Source: Manduca sexta
Taxonomy: Eukaryota; Arthropoda; Insecta; Lepidoptera; Sphingidae
NCBI RefSeq assembly: GCF_014839805.1
Contig: NC_051123.1
Span: 3,702,727 to 3,766,726 of the forward strand
Direction: 5' to 3'
Length of the DNA: 64,000 nucleotides
Shown here: in pieces, positions 63,546 through 64,000 of the stretch
Layout of the letters: each line of letters begins with the position of its first letter
Numbering within the stretch: position 1 is the stretch's first letter
The notes under the pieces: model-generated
What the model was told of the DNA's origin: nothing
What the model saw: the letters and a program-made list of their open reading frames with translations, nothing else
The model's database searches: none
Program-made: the position numbers and the translations under genes

Positions 63546-64000
63546 GAAAGAATTTCGGTCTAGATTTTAAATTGCCGGTTCAAGCTGGGCATAATCTGTC
63601 AATCTGTCTGCCCTAAACTCTGTAATAAAATCTGTCCTAAGAATTTCATCACATATTTTGTTTACAGTACAGGAACTTGACGCTCTAAGTTACGCATCGC
63701 GCATCGACTCATTATTTATTACTGGTCCGACATGGTAATAAAAATCACACGTAGTATTGTTACAGACGTTATCTTTTGAACGACCTTGGACTTTACTTAA
63801 ATATATAGTTAGGAGGCCCTATTACGTTTACGTATGGGCACATAGAGTTTTTCTACTCTTACCTACATACCTATCAAAGCTGTCCTTATTATGCCTGTAA
63901 TTGCATAAAGACGAATAGGACCCTTACTATACATAACGTGTAACGGATAAATAAAAAAAATAAAGTACATTTGTGTAGTAGGATTATGCATTTTTGTAAC
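63546..64000. other. No recognised feature
   Basis: I looked here for the first coding exon of gene 3 on the minus strand and found none. Confidence 0.45.

Noticed and set aside
1..64000. CRISPR array, operon or phage-like system
   Set aside because: Direct repeats here are dispersed transposable elements or short tandem duplications; the genes have spliceosomal introns, so the sequence is eukaryotic.
62955..64000. First coding exon of gene 3
   Set aside because: No minus-strand stretch here has an ATG, a CRAL_TRIO_N-like helix and a phase 1 donor; the exon probably lies beyond the window.

Overview
The window looks like nuclear DNA of a moth or butterfly (Lepidoptera). It is AT-rich, its genes are split by GT-AG introns, and it is crowded with short interspersed repeats: tRNA-derived SINEs, small Helitrons ending in CTAG, MITEs with clear terminal inverted repeats and target duplications, and decayed LINE and pogo fragments. 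I found no operons, CRISPR arrays, free-standing tRNA or rRNA genes, and nothing viral. The organism call is inference from repeat style and gene architecture.

The real genes are three tandem members of one family, all on the minus strand, encoding CRAL-TRIO (SEC14-like, alpha-tocopherol-transfer-protein-like) lipid-carrier proteins. In transcription order they are gene 3 (58740 to beyond 62954, first coding exon not in the window), gene 2 (44683-53121, six coding exons, 311 aa) and gene 1 (9665-21923, six coding exons, 310 aa). They share one exon ladder with matching intron phases: about 163, 157-160, 115-118, 132-135, 214 and 149-155 nt. This marks them as tandem duplicates of one ancestral gene. 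Proteins of this family carry hydrophobic ligands such as tocopherol, retinoids or carotenoids in the cytosol; the ligands here cannot be read from sequence. A possible upstream exon of gene 1 lies at 33919-33966 and a possible 5'UTR intron of gene 2 at 53126-53179.

The rest is repeat-rich. 1-9.6 kb: Helitrons, MITEs, a LINE fragment. 9.7-21.9 kb: gene 1 with repeat-filled introns. 22-44.6 kb: a long intergenic stretch (perhaps partly a long first intron of gene 1) made largely of SINEs, MITEs and Helitrons. 44.7-53.1 kb: gene 2. 53.1-58.7 kb: intergenic, with a pogo-like transposon and a triple nest of SINEs that abuts the stop codon of gene 3. 58.7-64 kb: gene 3 and its introns.

Repeat families are named locally: A (tRNA-derived SINE with an ATT-type tail), B (unclassified, about 230 bp), C and C2 (tRNA-derived SINEs with similar heads and different bodies), D (SINE-like, about 300 bp), E, F, P and R (unclassified), G and M (MITEs), H (small Helitron), K (unclassified promoter-like pair). 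Several nested insertions with target-site duplications give a relative order of events. I see no undescribed biological system. The most interesting points are a GC-AG intron in gene 3, the loss of its normal 3'UTR to SINEs, and an unassigned coding-like frame just upstream of gene 2.
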